Shown here: positions 36,346 through 44,497 of the stretch, in pieces | Position numbering within the stretch: position 1 is the first letter of the stretch | Layout of the letters: every line of letters begins with the position of its first letter | NCBI GenBank assembly: GCA_947475175.1 | Contig: CANJLN010000003.1 | Coordinates: 1 to 64,000, forward strand | DNA length: 64,000 nt | Origin: Alphaproteobacteria bacterium | Lineage (GTDB): Bacteria > Pseudomonadota > Alphaproteobacteria > Paracaedibacterales > CAIULA01 | Direction of reading: 5' to 3' | Notes under the pieces: generated by a model | Databases searched by the model: none | Seen by the model: the letters and a program-made list of their open reading frames with translations, nothing else | Told to the model about the DNA's origin: nothing | Made by a program: the position numbers and the translations under genes

Positions 36346-38193
36346 TCATTCAACCGTCACCGATTTTGCAAGATTGCGTGGCTGATCGATATCTGTTCCT
36401 TTTAATAAAGCGATATAATACGCCAGCAGCTGGACAGGAATTGTGTAAAGAATAGGCTCAATGAATGTATCAACCTGAGGAAAAACAACAATTTCCATCG
36501 AATAACCAGCTTTAATTTGTTGTCGTATCTTTTCCTCTCCTTTTTGGTCTGTCAGACATAAAAGTTGAGCTCCCCTTGCAATGACTTCTTGCAAATTTGA
36601 AAGGGTCTTTTCAAACCATTCATCGTAGGGCGCTAAAACGACAACTGGCATTGTTAAATCAACTAAAGCTATAGGGCCGTGCTTTAATTCTCCTGCAGCA
36701 TAGCCTTCTGCATGAATGTATGAAATTTCTTTGAGTTTAAGAGCGCCTTCAAGAGCGATTGGATAGGTAATGCCACGTCCTAAATAAAGACAATTACGAG
36801 CAGTTGTAAAACCAAGAGCCAATTTTTGGTAAATCTCAGAATTTTGGAGCACGTAGCTGATCATTCCAGGCAAAGAAACAAGCGCTTGCACTAACGATTC
36901 GTAAACGTCCGGTTTTATAACATCACGTTCTTTACCTGTTTTCAAACACAGACAAGCCAAAACCATAAGCTGCGATGTAAACGCTTTTGTCGATGCCACT
37001 CCAATTTCAGGACCTGCTAATGTTTGCAGAACATAATCCGCTTTTCGAGCAATCGAACTCTCAGGTACGTTAACCAGAGCCAAAACCTGATGTCCGTGTT
37101 CTTTTAGCTGACTTAATACCGCTAAAGTGTCTATTGTTTCCCCTGACTGAGAGATCAGAATATTTAAAGTGTTGGAAGACATGACAGGACTTCTATAACG
37201 AAATTCAGAGGCGATCTCAACGTCGACGGCAATTCCTGCCCACTTTTCAAACCAATACTTAGCCACCAAACCTGCGTAATATGACGTACCACAGGCTATA
37301 ATCTGAATACGATTAAGCATTTTCCAATTAAGATCTATATCTTTTAAAGAAACCTTTTGATTTTCAAGATTCAAAAGTGATTGTAATGTATCGCTCAAAA
37401 CCGTTGGTTGCTCAAAAATTTCTTTTAGCATGTAGTGGCTGTATTCAGCTTTGCTGACTGATTCTCCCGTAATTTGGCTGCGTCTCAACGGACGGTCAAC
37501 CTTGTGTCCATCTCGATCATAAAGTTCATAAGAAAAACAATCACCAGCATTTAAGACAGCAAGATCACCTTCTTCCAGATAGCACACTTGCTGTGTCCAA
37601 GGCGCAAAGGCAACTGCATCAGAGCTTACAAATAATTCGTTTTCCTTGATCCCTAAAACCAATGGGCTTCCATGACGTGTTGCAATCAACGTATCAGGAG
37701 CATCTTTAAAAAGAATGGCAAGAGCAAAGGCACCTTGCAGTTTTGTTAGTGTTTTTTGAACAGCCGTTAAGGGATCATTTCCTTGATGCAAGTAATCCGT
37801 TATCAAATAGACAATGACTTCTGTGTCTGTGTCGCTTTGAAACGTATATCCTTTTTCCTGTAAATGTTTTTTTAAATCAGAAAAATTCTCGATGATTCCG
37901 TTATGAACAACAGCAACCTCGCGGCTTGAATGCGGATGTGCATTTTCTGTGTTAGCAGCGCCATGCGTTGCCCAGCGCGTATGCCCAATTCCGATTTGAC
38001 CCTGGATAGGTTCAGATTCCACAAGATTTTGGAGATTAATCAGTTTTCCAGCGGAACGCCGCCTGTGGATTTGGTTATCCTGAACCGTTGCAATTCCAGC
38101 TGAATCATAACCGCGATACTCAAGCCTTTTTAAACCATCAATCAAATGTGATTGCACTTGATTTTGACTGACGATTCCAATAATTCCACACAT
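36346..38193 (-). CDS. glmS: Glutamine-fructose-6-phosphate aminotransferase
   Basis: GlmS makes glucosamine-6-phosphate, the entry to peptidoglycan and lipid A sugars. 615 residues. The class II amidotransferase domain starts at catalytic Cys2 (MCGIIGIV). Two SIS domains carry SQSGETIDTLAVL and GVASTKAFTSQL, and the sugar-isomerase end is AGELKHGPIAL. The C-terminus is NLAKSVTVE as in the family. A glmU partner is not adjacent. Confidence 0.97.
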   Translation of the reverse strand: MCGIIGIVSQNQVQSHLIDGLKRLEYRGYDSAGIATVQDNQIHRRRSAGKLINLQNLVESEPIQGQIGIGHTRWATHGAANTENAHPHSSREVAVVHNGIIENFSDLKKHLQEKGYTFQSDTDTEVIVYLITDYLHQGNDPLTAVQKTLTKLQGAFALAILFKDAPDTLIATRHGSPLVLGIKENELFVSSDAVAFAPWTQQVCYLEEGDLAVLNAGDCFSYELYDRDGHKVDRPLRRSQITGESVSKAEYSHYMLKEIFEQPTVLSDTLQSLLNLENQKVSLKDIDLNWKMLNRIQIIACGTSYYAGLVAKYWFEKWAGIAVDVEIASEFRYRSPVMSSNTLNILISQSGETIDTLAVLSQLKEHGHQVLALVNVPESSIARKADYVLQTLAGPEIGVASTKAFTSQLMVLACLCLKTGKERDVIKPDVYESLVQALVSLPGMISYVLQNSEIYQKLALGFTTARNCLYLGRGITYPIALEGALKLKEISYIHAEGYAAGELKHGPIALVDLTMPVVVLAPYDEWFEKTLSNLQEVIARGAQLLCLTDQKGEEKIRQQIKAGYSMEIVVFPQVDTFIEPILYTIPVQLLAYYIALLKGTDIDQPRNLAKSVTVE

Positions 38194-38220
38194 ATGCTGA
38201 TAGACCTACTTTTTCTACGG

Positions 38221-38273
38221 TGTCATTCTCTTAAATATTGCGAGAGATCCTCGGAACAAGTCCGAGGATGACA
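38221..38273. repeat. Palindromic repeat, type A, full-length 53-bp form
   Basis: It begins TGTCATTCTC, then an AATATTGCGAGAG arm, then CCTCGGAACAAGTCCGAGG, ending ATGACA. It is about 96% identical to the reverse complement of 38351-38403. Confidence 0.85.
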
Positions 38274-38350
38274 AACAGCGTAATTTCACTCAAGTCAAGT
38301 ATAACTGTTCTGAATCAGAAAGTGTGTGACAAAATGTGACGAGAGCAGCC

Positions 38351-38403
38351 TGTCATCTTCGGACTTGTTCCGAGGATCTCTCGCAATATTTGAGAGAATG
38401 ACA
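38351..38403. repeat. Palindromic repeat, type A, full-length 53-bp form (inverted copy)
   Basis: Inverted partner of 38221-38273, differing at two positions by eye. It abuts the T-run of the terminator of the beta-barrel gene. Confidence 0.85.
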
Positions 38404-38438
38404 AACAAAAAAAACCTACGCTGTTTCCAGCGTAGGTT
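38404..38438 (-). terminator. Strong intrinsic terminator of the outer-membrane protein gene
   Basis: An 11-bp perfect stem AACCTACGCTG (38413-38423) / CAGCGTAGGTT (38428-38438) with a four-base loop. On the minus strand it is followed by eight T residues. It is the strongest hairpin terminator in the window, fitting a highly expressed gene. Confidence 0.9.
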
Positions 38439-38463
38439 AAACTTCTTACAAAGATCTAAGAAA

Positions 38464-39234
38464 CTAGAACTTGTAACCAACACCAATTTTAAATGCGTGT
38501 TGTGAAATTTTAGCTGTGTGGTTCAAAGAACTACCGTTGATGCAGGTTTGATCTACGTACTGTGTATTTTGAACTGCAGTGATGCTTGGACCAAAGAGGT
38601 AGCTATATTCTGCACGCAAGAACAAGTTCTTGTTTACAGAAACTTCCATACCTAGACCTGGAGCAAAGTTAATGCTGTTCTTTGTCTTTGATACTGCTAC
38701 TGCGTTAGACGCTACATTTTCTGCAGATTCACCAGCTAGTGGGTTAGCAGTAATTGCTGCTGCGTTTGGCGTAACTTGAGTTGTCCACTTACCAGCTTCA
38801 ACACCTAAACGGATGTAAGCCAATGTGCTTGGTGTTACCATAAAACCAACGCGAGCCGCTAAACCGTAAAAGTTTGTTCTTTTAACTGTCGTTTTGTGGT
38901 AGCCATTAATAGTTGATCCTGAGTCATCATATGGAGTCACTTTTGTTGTATCAAGACCACCATAAACTTCACCGCCAACGTATGCGCCTTGACCTACAAC
39001 CATGCCATAACCAGCAAAAACGCCGAACAAGCCAGCCATCTTACCAGATGTGTTGTTGTAGTTTTGTGTAGCGCCGCCAGCAGCTGGGCTCACGGAAACG
39101 AAATTATACTTCACATTGGTGTTTGCAACACCAGCGTTTGCACCAAGATAGAAACCACCATTTGAACCGCCATCAGCAGAAACCGCTGTGGTCAAAGCTG
39201 CAGCAACTAATAATGCCGTTGTTAATTTTTTCAT
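38464..39234 (-). CDS. Outer-membrane beta-barrel protein
   Basis: About 256 residues from the ATG at 39234, which has AAGGAG seven to eight bases upstream; an earlier in-frame start lacks this. The signal peptide is MKKLTTALLVAAALTTAVSA. The mature part is of the OmpA-like/porin small-barrel type: Gly-rich alternating strands (GGFYLGANAGVANTNVKYNF, FGVFAGYGMVVGQGAYVGGE, FLRAEYSYLFG) and a terminal aromatic FKIGVGYKF. It is probably an abundant surface antigen. Two cysteines are absent from the barrel except one in a late loop (DQTCINGSS). Confidence 0.88.
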   Translation of the reverse strand: MKKLTTALLVAAALTTAVSADGGSNGGFYLGANAGVANTNVKYNFVSVSPAAGGATQNYNNTSGKMAGLFGVFAGYGMVVGQGAYVGGEVYGGLDTTKVTPYDDSGSTINGYHKTTVKRTNFYGLAARVGFMVTPSTLAYIRLGVEAGKWTTQVTPNAAAITANPLAGESAENVASNAVAVSKTKNSINFAPGLGMEVSVNKNLFLRAEYSYLFGPSITAVQNTQYVDQTCINGSSLNHTAKISQHAFKIGVGYKF

Positions 39235-39440
39235 TAAAAAACTCCTTAATAATATTGCGAAAAGCACTAACGCTTCCCGCGTGTTTTTTCCTTAACTGTA
39301 CTTATACTTTTACGCAGGTTGGGAAAATTCATCAATTCATTTCGGGCAAAAAGGGAAAGCAAAGATCTTGCTGTGTGTCTGAAATGTCACAAAAGGTTGC
39401 TCTAGGCAAGCCATTGTTGAGCTCATGGTACCCCAATGTT

Positions 39441-40085
39441 TCAGGCATGTCCACTCTCAAGAGACAAAACAGCTGGGTCAACTCCAAGGGCCGCCAAGGA
39501 GCTTCTCCACTTTGTTTCCAAATAGGGATTGAAAACAAGCTCTTCTGTTGGTTCAACAACCAGCCATCCGTTATTTTGCAACTCTTGCTCCAGTTGCCCT
39601 GCTGACCAGCCTGTATATCCCAAACAAATAAGATATTTTTCAGGTCCTGTCCCACGAGCTAATGCTCGTAAAATCTCAAGTGTTGATGTAATTGAAAAAC
39701 AGTCATCGACTTCAATTGTTGTATCGATATGATAATCTGAGCTATGAAGAACAAATCCCCGGCTCAAATCAATTGGTCCGCCATAATGGACAATAAGATC
39801 CGATGATGAAGGCATATGATCAATATTGAGTTGCTTTAACAGGTCCTTGAAAGTTAAGTCCGGCAAAATTTTATTGATGACTAATCCGATGGCTCCTTGA
39901 GAATCATGTCCGCACACAAAAATGACGGAATAAGAAAATCGACTGTCTTCCAAAAATGGCATGGAAACCAATAGTTTTCCTGTCAAGTATCCCTCAGGTG
40001 TTCCTTCATTTTCAACCTTACTACGTTCTAACCTCATAATATTTCTCAAGTACAAATCTTTATTGATGGCTTTATTCTCCATCAT
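39441..40085 (-). CDS. YqgE/AlgH family protein
   Basis: 214 residues with the UPF0301 pattern: GYLTGKLLVSMPFLEDSRFSYSVIFVCGHD, GAIGLVINK, YGGPIDLSRGFVLHSSDY and LICLGYTGWSAGQLEQEL. The biochemical role is unknown; AlgH was linked to alginate regulation in Pseudomonas. The internal ATG at 40037 (MRLERSK), preceded by GAGAAA, is an alternative start giving 198 residues, closer to the family length. Confidence 0.9.
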   Translation of the reverse strand: MMENKAINKDLYLRNIMRLERSKVENEGTPEGYLTGKLLVSMPFLEDSRFSYSVIFVCGHDSQGAIGLVINKILPDLTFKDLLKQLNIDHMPSSSDLIVHYGGPIDLSRGFVLHSSDYHIDTTIEVDDCFSITSTLEILRALARGTGPEKYLICLGYTGWSAGQLEQELQNNGWLVVEPTEELVFNPYLETKWRSSLAALGVDPAVLSLESGHA

Positions 40086-40209
40086 AGGCAGAAAAGTGTT
40101 ACGATACCTTTAATTTCATAAGAAAATCCCACACAAAAACTATTGCTCCTTATCAGATCTCTGCCCTACCATATTCATATGTCTGCCTTTTAATATCTTG
40201 AGAGAGCTT

Positions 40210-41085
40210 ATGAATAATAATTTTGATTCCGATACAAATCAACACTACATGCGCAAAATTCGTAAGCTTCCCATGCTCACTGGTGAACAAGAGTACATCC
40301 TGGCAAAGCAATGGCGAGAACAACAAGATAAAAAAGCTGTTGATAAACTTGTTAGCTGTCATTTAAAGCTCGTTGCAAAAATCGCCTCAGGGTACCGAGG
40401 GTACGGACTTCCCGTAAGCGATCTCATCGCTGAAGGGAATCTTGGTATGATGCAAGCCATGAAACATTATGATCCAGACAAAGGCTTTCGTCTTTCAACG
40501 TATGCTATGTGGTGGATTCGAGCCAGCATCCAAGAATATATTTTGCAAAGCTGGTCTTTGGTTAAAATAGGAACAACGGGTGCTCAAAAAAAATTATTCT
40601 TTAGCCTCAGAAAAACTCAATCCAAACTGAGCTTGGCTTCTGAAAGTGATCATGGATTAACGCCCGAAAAAATAAAAGCTATTGCTGAAAAGCTTTCTGT
40701 AAAAGAAGAAGAAGTTTTGCAAATGCATCAAAGACTGGGGAGAGATCATTCTTTAAATGCTCCCTTGGGATCACAAGAAGAAAGCGCTGGTGAGTGGATC
40801 GAATGGATAGCAGATGAGCGCGACAATCAAGAAACACACGTTGTCCAAATAGATGAAATGAACAAACGACGTTCTCTTTTTGAACAAGCTGTTTTGTGTC
40901 TCAATCAACGGGAACATATTGTGCTTGTTGATCGACGACTCAAAGAACCTCCCTTAACGCTTGAAGAGCTAAGTGCGAAAATGGGAATCTCACGAGAGCG
41001 AGTCCGTCAAATTGAAAACGCAGCTTTTGAAAAGATGAGAAAACAAGTCAAACGGCTGGCCGCGCCCCATTATCACCACGTGTAG
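40210..41085 (+). CDS. rpoH: Heat-shock sigma factor RpoH (sigma-32)
   Basis: RpoH directs RNA polymerase to heat-shock promoters. About 291 residues from the ATG at 40210, with GAGAG upstream; a TTG 12 bases earlier is less likely. Region 2 is LIAEGNLGMMQAMKHYDPDKGFRLSTYAMWWIRASIQEYIL. The RpoH box is QKKLFFSLRKTQ, and region 4 helix-turn-helix is LTLEELSAKMGISRERVRQIENAAFEKMR. No chaperone gene is adjacent. Confidence 0.95.
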   Translation: MNNNFDSDTNQHYMRKIRKLPMLTGEQEYILAKQWREQQDKKAVDKLVSCHLKLVAKIASGYRGYGLPVSDLIAEGNLGMMQAMKHYDPDKGFRLSTYAMWWIRASIQEYILQSWSLVKIGTTGAQKKLFFSLRKTQSKLSLASESDHGLTPEKIKAIAEKLSVKEEEVLQMHQRLGRDHSLNAPLGSQEESAGEWIEWIADERDNQETHVVQIDEMNKRRSLFEQAVLCLNQREHIVLVDRRLKEPPLTLEELSAKMGISRERVRQIENAAFEKMRKQVKRLAAPHYHHV

Positions 41086-41113
41086 TCGGTTCTTTTTTTT
41101 GCCTGGATTTGCA

Positions 41114-41141
41114 GATCCTCGGAACAAGTCCGAGGATGACA
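41114..41141. repeat. Palindromic repeat, type A, short form
   Basis: GATC, the palindrome CCTCGGAACAAGTCCGAGG, then ATGACA. It is followed after seven bases by a type B repeat, forming a composite block. The 389-base gap after rpoH holds this block, a tandem array and an inverted type A copy. Confidence 0.85.
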
Positions 41142-41148
41142 GTGAGGG

Positions 41149-41186
41149 CGTCATTGCGAAGAGCGCAGCGACGTAGCAATCCAGAG
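41149..41186. repeat. Intergenic repeat, type B
   Basis: Reads CGTCATTGCGAAGAGCG...GTAGCAATCCAGAG, the same family as 252-336 and 54902-54975. Confidence 0.7.
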
Positions 41187-41235
41187 ATCTTGAAATGTCG
41201 TGAGGATAACCCTCAATCTGTTCTAACTTTTTCGT

Positions 41236-41345
41236 CCTCAAACTCCTTACTGCCAACCCTCGAGCACTTCACTGTCACCCTCGGGCCCTCTCCTACTGGC
41301 ATCCTCAAACTCCACACCGTCATCCTCGGACTTGTTCCGAGGATC
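41236..41345. repeat. Degenerate tandem repeat ending in a type A palindrome
   Basis: About four units of 21-24 bases, each beginning CCTC and ending near ACTGCCAA, ACTGTCAC, ACTGGCAT or CCGTCAT. They lead into CCTCGGACTTGTTCCGAGG at 41323-41341. The units look like diverged copies of the palindrome's end. Confidence 0.55.
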
Positions 41346-41474
41346 TATACAGATATTGACTTGCACACCAAATAATCAAATAAAAATACCATCATATACT
41401 TTCCGTTAACTAAATATTAACAAAATAAACACATTTTGTTAATTGTTGTTAATTATTTATTTACGGAAATACAA

Positions 41475-42677
41475 ATGCGTATATTGATAGGATTTGCAAA
41501 ATTAACATGTTTATCTTTTATTGTAACCGCAAGCTTTGGAGGCATTAACATTGAAGACTTTGACAAAAGAGAACGATCACTCCCCTATCTGACTTCAGAT
41601 ACAGCAGATGAATTCGACACAGTTGGCCAACTTGTTTCCTACGTAAAATCAACATTAGTTAAAAAAACAGATGCTGATATTTATGCATCGATGCAAAAGC
41701 ATTACGAAAAATTGAGATTATTTAAAGAGGGTGTGTGGGTTCACCCAACACTGCAATCTCGTGCTGATGAATTATTGCCCCCCTTAAATTCCGTTAAAAA
41801 CTGCTCCGCTCTTGTTGATGAAATGGGTCGCGTTGCACGAGGCAATCCTTACCTACTTTCAGCCTTGAATACCATGGAGGAAACTCATCTCTCAGCTCTT
41901 AAAGAAAAGGCAGCAAGAGATGGGGCGGAAATTTTACCCGATGTTGTCACGTATGCTATGGTTTTAGAAAAATTAACAACCGCCTTTGCCGGTGACATTA
42001 GCCTTTTAGAAACGGTCGACAAGGTTTGGGATCAGGCAAAACAGCCTATCTTTGTGCCAAAATACTTTTCTCCTTTTTTGACGGCAAAATACTACACTCT
42101 TTCCCATTTATCTAGCGTCACGAAAGCTATTAAAACAAGAAAGGTAGACCCTAATTATCTTAGTTTTGGGTTACCTCTCAACATACTAGAAGCTTCCATT
42201 ACAGACCTTTTGGAGGGTCATTATGCCAACGCTCGCGCAGGATGGATATTAGCAAAACATGCTCCAGGAGGCGAATACGATCCTCGCACACAATCCGGTC
42301 CAGCTTATGTAGCAAACGGACCAGCAGGGTACCCAGTTTTACACATACGAGCGCCTCTTCCAAAAGAATGGGCTGATCTCTATGCAACATGGAATTTAGG
42401 TTTCGTGTCCTCTTACACAAATTTTCCTTATTTTATGGCAAAACTTCTGATCCCAAGTGTTAACAACTACGCTCATAATCCAGCAGGTTACATGTACCAT
42501 CGCGCACTTCCTCTTTACACACACATCAATTACGAGTTATTTCACCGATTTGATCGCAGCCTGACGCCTGCTATGACAGGGTGGTATTCAAAGGAGCTAA
42601 CACATCATTTTGGACGTATGAACGTTCTGAGTGCTAAAAGTTATCAGAGAAAAGTGAAAACCTCTCTAGGTCTATAA
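41475..42677 (+). CDS. Exported protein of unknown function
   Basis: About 400 residues from the ATG at 41475. The signal peptide is MRILIGFAKLTCLSFIVTASFG. The mature protein has no motif that I recognise. It starts with an acidic stretch (INIEDFDKRERSLPYL), has a helical middle, and an aromatic-rich C-terminal half (for example NFPYFMAKLLIPSVNNYAHNPAGYMYHRALPLYTHINYELF). Only one cysteine is seen in the mature part. An earlier in-frame ATG would put 13 residues before the signal peptide. It stands alone between rpoH and hfq. Confidence 0.75.
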   Translation: MRILIGFAKLTCLSFIVTASFGGINIEDFDKRERSLPYLTSDTADEFDTVGQLVSYVKSTLVKKTDADIYASMQKHYEKLRLFKEGVWVHPTLQSRADELLPPLNSVKNCSALVDEMGRVARGNPYLLSALNTMEETHLSALKEKAARDGAEILPDVVTYAMVLEKLTTAFAGDISLLETVDKVWDQAKQPIFVPKYFSPFLTAKYYTLSHLSSVTKAIKTRKVDPNYLSFGLPLNILEASITDLLEGHYANARAGWILAKHAPGGEYDPRTQSGPAYVANGPAGYPVLHIRAPLPKEWADLYATWNLGFVSSYTNFPYFMAKLLIPSVNNYAHNPAGYMYHRALPLYTHINYELFHRFDRSLTPAMTGWYSKELTHHFGRMNVLSAKSYQRKVKTSLGL

Positions 42678-42686
42678 AAATCCCCC

Positions 42687-42923
42687 TCATTCGGGTGCGT
42701 CAAACAGTTGTATAGGGGTTTGTGGCATTAAGGTTGAAATAGCATGCTTGTAAATCAGTTGTGAATGACCGTCACGCTTAAGAAGCATGGTGCAGCTATC
42801 AAACCAAGTCACAATCCCTTGCAGTTTAACTCCATTGACTAAGAAAATAGTTAAAGGCGTCTTATTTTTACGCACATAATTCAAAAAAATGTCTTGGACA
42901 TTAACAGGTTTATCGGTTGCCAC
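42687..42923 (-). CDS. hfq: RNA chaperone Hfq
   Basis: Hfq is a hexameric Sm-like ring that pairs small RNAs with mRNAs. 78 residues. Sm1 is [28 protein letters not shown] and Sm2 is [13 protein letters not shown]. The N-terminal [13 protein letters not shown] carries the distal-face residues. The usual hflX and miaA neighbours are not adjacent; miaA lies at 61054-61968. Confidence 0.96.
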   Translation of the reverse strand: MATDKPVNVQDIFLNYVRKNKTPLTIFLVNGVKLQGIVTWFDSCTMLLKRDGHSQLIYKHAISTLMPQTPIQLFDAPE

Positions 42924-42989
42924 TGTTGGGGTCTCCTTAATTATTATTTTTATTTATTAAAATTTATCATACTTTGTCTAATATTCTTT

Positions 42990-43649
42990 TTAGTCAATAA
43001 CTTTGTATAAATCTTCTAGAAAAGAGTGCAGCTGATGACAATCAGCAACATAAGGCAAAAATACGTTCATTTGTTGAACGTTTTCACCAATAGCAACAGG
43101 TTGACAGCCGCTGGCTTCTGCTGCTTGCCAGTCGACAGTTGTATCACCAACGAACCATATTGAATCAGAAGCCTCAAGATCAATCTTTGAAAGTGCTAGG
43201 TAAATGGGGTCTGGGGCAGGTTTGTCTTTCTCAGCTTCTCCCGCCCCCACAATAACTTGAAAAAAATGAGACCATTTCAAATGGTTTATTTCATTTTTCA
43301 AAAGATCGCTTCTTTTGTTACTAACGATGCCTGCAGTCATGTTTTTTTGATTCAAAAAACTTAACAAGGAAAAAGCACCTGGCATTACTTCCAAATCTTC
43401 TAGACTCAACCCCTGCACATAGCTATAAAAAAACTTTTGCGCTTCTTGCCACCGCTCACCAAACAGTTTTGGAAAAGCCTCACGCGAAGATTCATGGGCG
43501 TTTTCTTTTACTTTTTCCAAGCTCCAAGGTTCAAGCCCATACTCTTGAAAAGTAACGTTGATAGCCTTATGTATCAAAGGCCAGGTATTCACAAGAGTGT
43601 TATCCCAATCAAATAAAATAGCACTCGGTTTTTTAAGGCTTGTCAGCAT
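42990..43649 (-). CDS. HAD-family phosphatase (phosphoglycolate phosphatase-like)
   Basis: 219 residues. Motif I FDWDNTLVNTW holds the nucleophile Asp. A helical cap is followed by motif II VSNKR, a Lys in the KDKPAPDPI segment, and motif IV VGDTTVDWQAAEASG. Phosphoglycolate phosphatase (Gph) is the nearest familiar activity, but the family is broad and DNTL replaces the more usual DGTL. Confidence 0.85.
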   Translation of the reverse strand: MLTSLKKPSAILFDWDNTLVNTWPLIHKAINVTFQEYGLEPWSLEKVKENAHESSREAFPKLFGERWQEAQKFFYSYVQGLSLEDLEVMPGAFSLLSFLNQKNMTAGIVSNKRSDLLKNEINHLKWSHFFQVIVGAGEAEKDKPAPDPIYLALSKIDLEASDSIWFVGDTTVDWQAAEASGCQPVAIGENVQQMNVFLPYVADCHQLHSFLEDLYKVID

Positions 43650-43763
43650 AGAGATTCCACGAATTTTAAGTCTGTTAAACCTTACCTCTAAACGCTAAAA
43701 ATCACAACGACCTGAAAAATCCTTTGTCATCCACCAAAGACTATGCTAGAAGGGAATACATGG

Positions 43764-43839
43764 TCCCCGATAGCTCAGTTGGTAGAGCAAGTGGCTGTTA
43801 ACCACTGGGTCGGCGGTTCGAGTCCGTCTCGGGGAGCCA
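43764..43839 (+). tRNA. tRNA-Asn (anticodon GTT)
   Basis: 76 nt including CCA. The acceptor TCCCCGA pairs with TCGGGGA. The anticodon stem-loop AGTGG-CTGTTAA-CCACT places GTT at 43797-43799, and the T arm is GGCGG-TTCGAGT-CCGTC. A GUN-anticodon tRNA of this type is a Tgt substrate. Confidence 0.97.
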
Positions 43840-43891
43840 GTTTTTCTTAAGATATCATGCCTTTTTCCTCATCTGAAGGTTATCCATACGA

Positions 43892-44191
43892 ATGCTTGAT
43901 ATTGCGTGGAGTGAGTATTTATTTATAGCCATTTTGGCCTTGGTTTTACTGGGGCCGAATGAGTTGCCCGTTGTTCTTAGAACCATTGGTCGCTGGGTTG
44001 GTAAAGCACGCCAAATGTCCGCATCTTTTCAAGACCAGCTTTCTCAATTAGAAATTGAAACGACTTTGGATGCAGCTTCTCCCATCGATTTTAGCGAAGA
44101 AGAGCATTTCAAAACTTATCCTCTGCCATCTCAACCTGCTGATACTGTGTCGGTAAAATTACCAAAAGCGTATCCACTTCCCTGGGTTTAG
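43892..44191 (+). CDS. tatB: Sec-independent translocase subunit TatB
   Basis: 99 residues. A short N-terminal membrane helix (EYLFIAILALVLLGPNELP) carries the conserved Glu near its start and the Gly-Pro hinge. An amphipathic helix (VVLRTIGRWVGKARQMSASFQDQ) and a disordered Pro-rich tail follow. It is more TatB-like than TatA-like because of the RxxGxWxxxxR pattern. tatC, usually next, is not found downstream, so the system is split or tatC lies elsewhere. Confidence 0.85.
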   Translation: MLDIAWSEYLFIAILALVLLGPNELPVVLRTIGRWVGKARQMSASFQDQLSQLEIETTLDAASPIDFSEEEHFKTYPLPSQPADTVSVKLPKAYPLPWV

Positions 44192-44217
44192 AAGCATCTA
44201 CCGTCAACTATATTTGA

Positions 44218-44244
44218 GATCCTCGGAACAAGTCCGAGGATGAC
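44218..44244. repeat. Palindromic repeat, type A, short form, followed by GTGACGGATTTT repeats
   Basis: GATC plus the CCTCGGAACAAGTCCGAGG palindrome and ATGAC. It is followed by two units containing GTGACGGATTTT or ATGACGGATTTT (44241-44275) and a GAGGGTGACAGACCC unit. This 306-base gap otherwise holds no gene. Confidence 0.75.
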
Positions 44245-44299
44245 GGATTTTGGGTCGTCCGTGACGGATTTTACGTTGTTCTGAGGGTGACAGACCCTA

Positions 44300-44380
44300 C
44301 TTTGCTCTTTGCGCCACCTCAATTCTTTGCACCGCCTCGACTCTTTGGGCACTGTCATCCTCGGACTGGTTCCGAGGATC
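44300..44380. repeat. Degenerate tandem units ending in a type A palindrome
   Basis: Units around CTTTGCGCCACCTC, CTTTGCACCGCCTC and CTTTGGGCACTGTCATCCTC (about 18-20 bases each) run into the palindrome CCTCGGACTGGTTCCGAGG, with the full short-form element at 44353-44380. The layout mirrors 41236-41345. Confidence 0.55.
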
Positions 44381-44497
44381 TTGAGATTCTTACTATATTG
44401 GCGTGAACGGAAAAATATACAAAAAATATATCTTGATATTTTTAGCTTCCTTGTATATCTATACAAAATCAATATCAATTATATTTAGGAAAGCAAA

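Noticed and set aside
38295-38486. 63-codon minus-strand frame between glmS and the beta-barrel gene
   Set aside because: It overlaps the terminator and a type A palindrome, so it is repeat sequence being read.
41236-41345. Tandem array as a CRISPR
   Set aside because: Units are adjacent and diverged with no unique spacers, and there are no cas genes in the window.
41109-41375. 88-codon frame after rpoH
   Set aside because: It is the translation of palindromic and tandem repeats.
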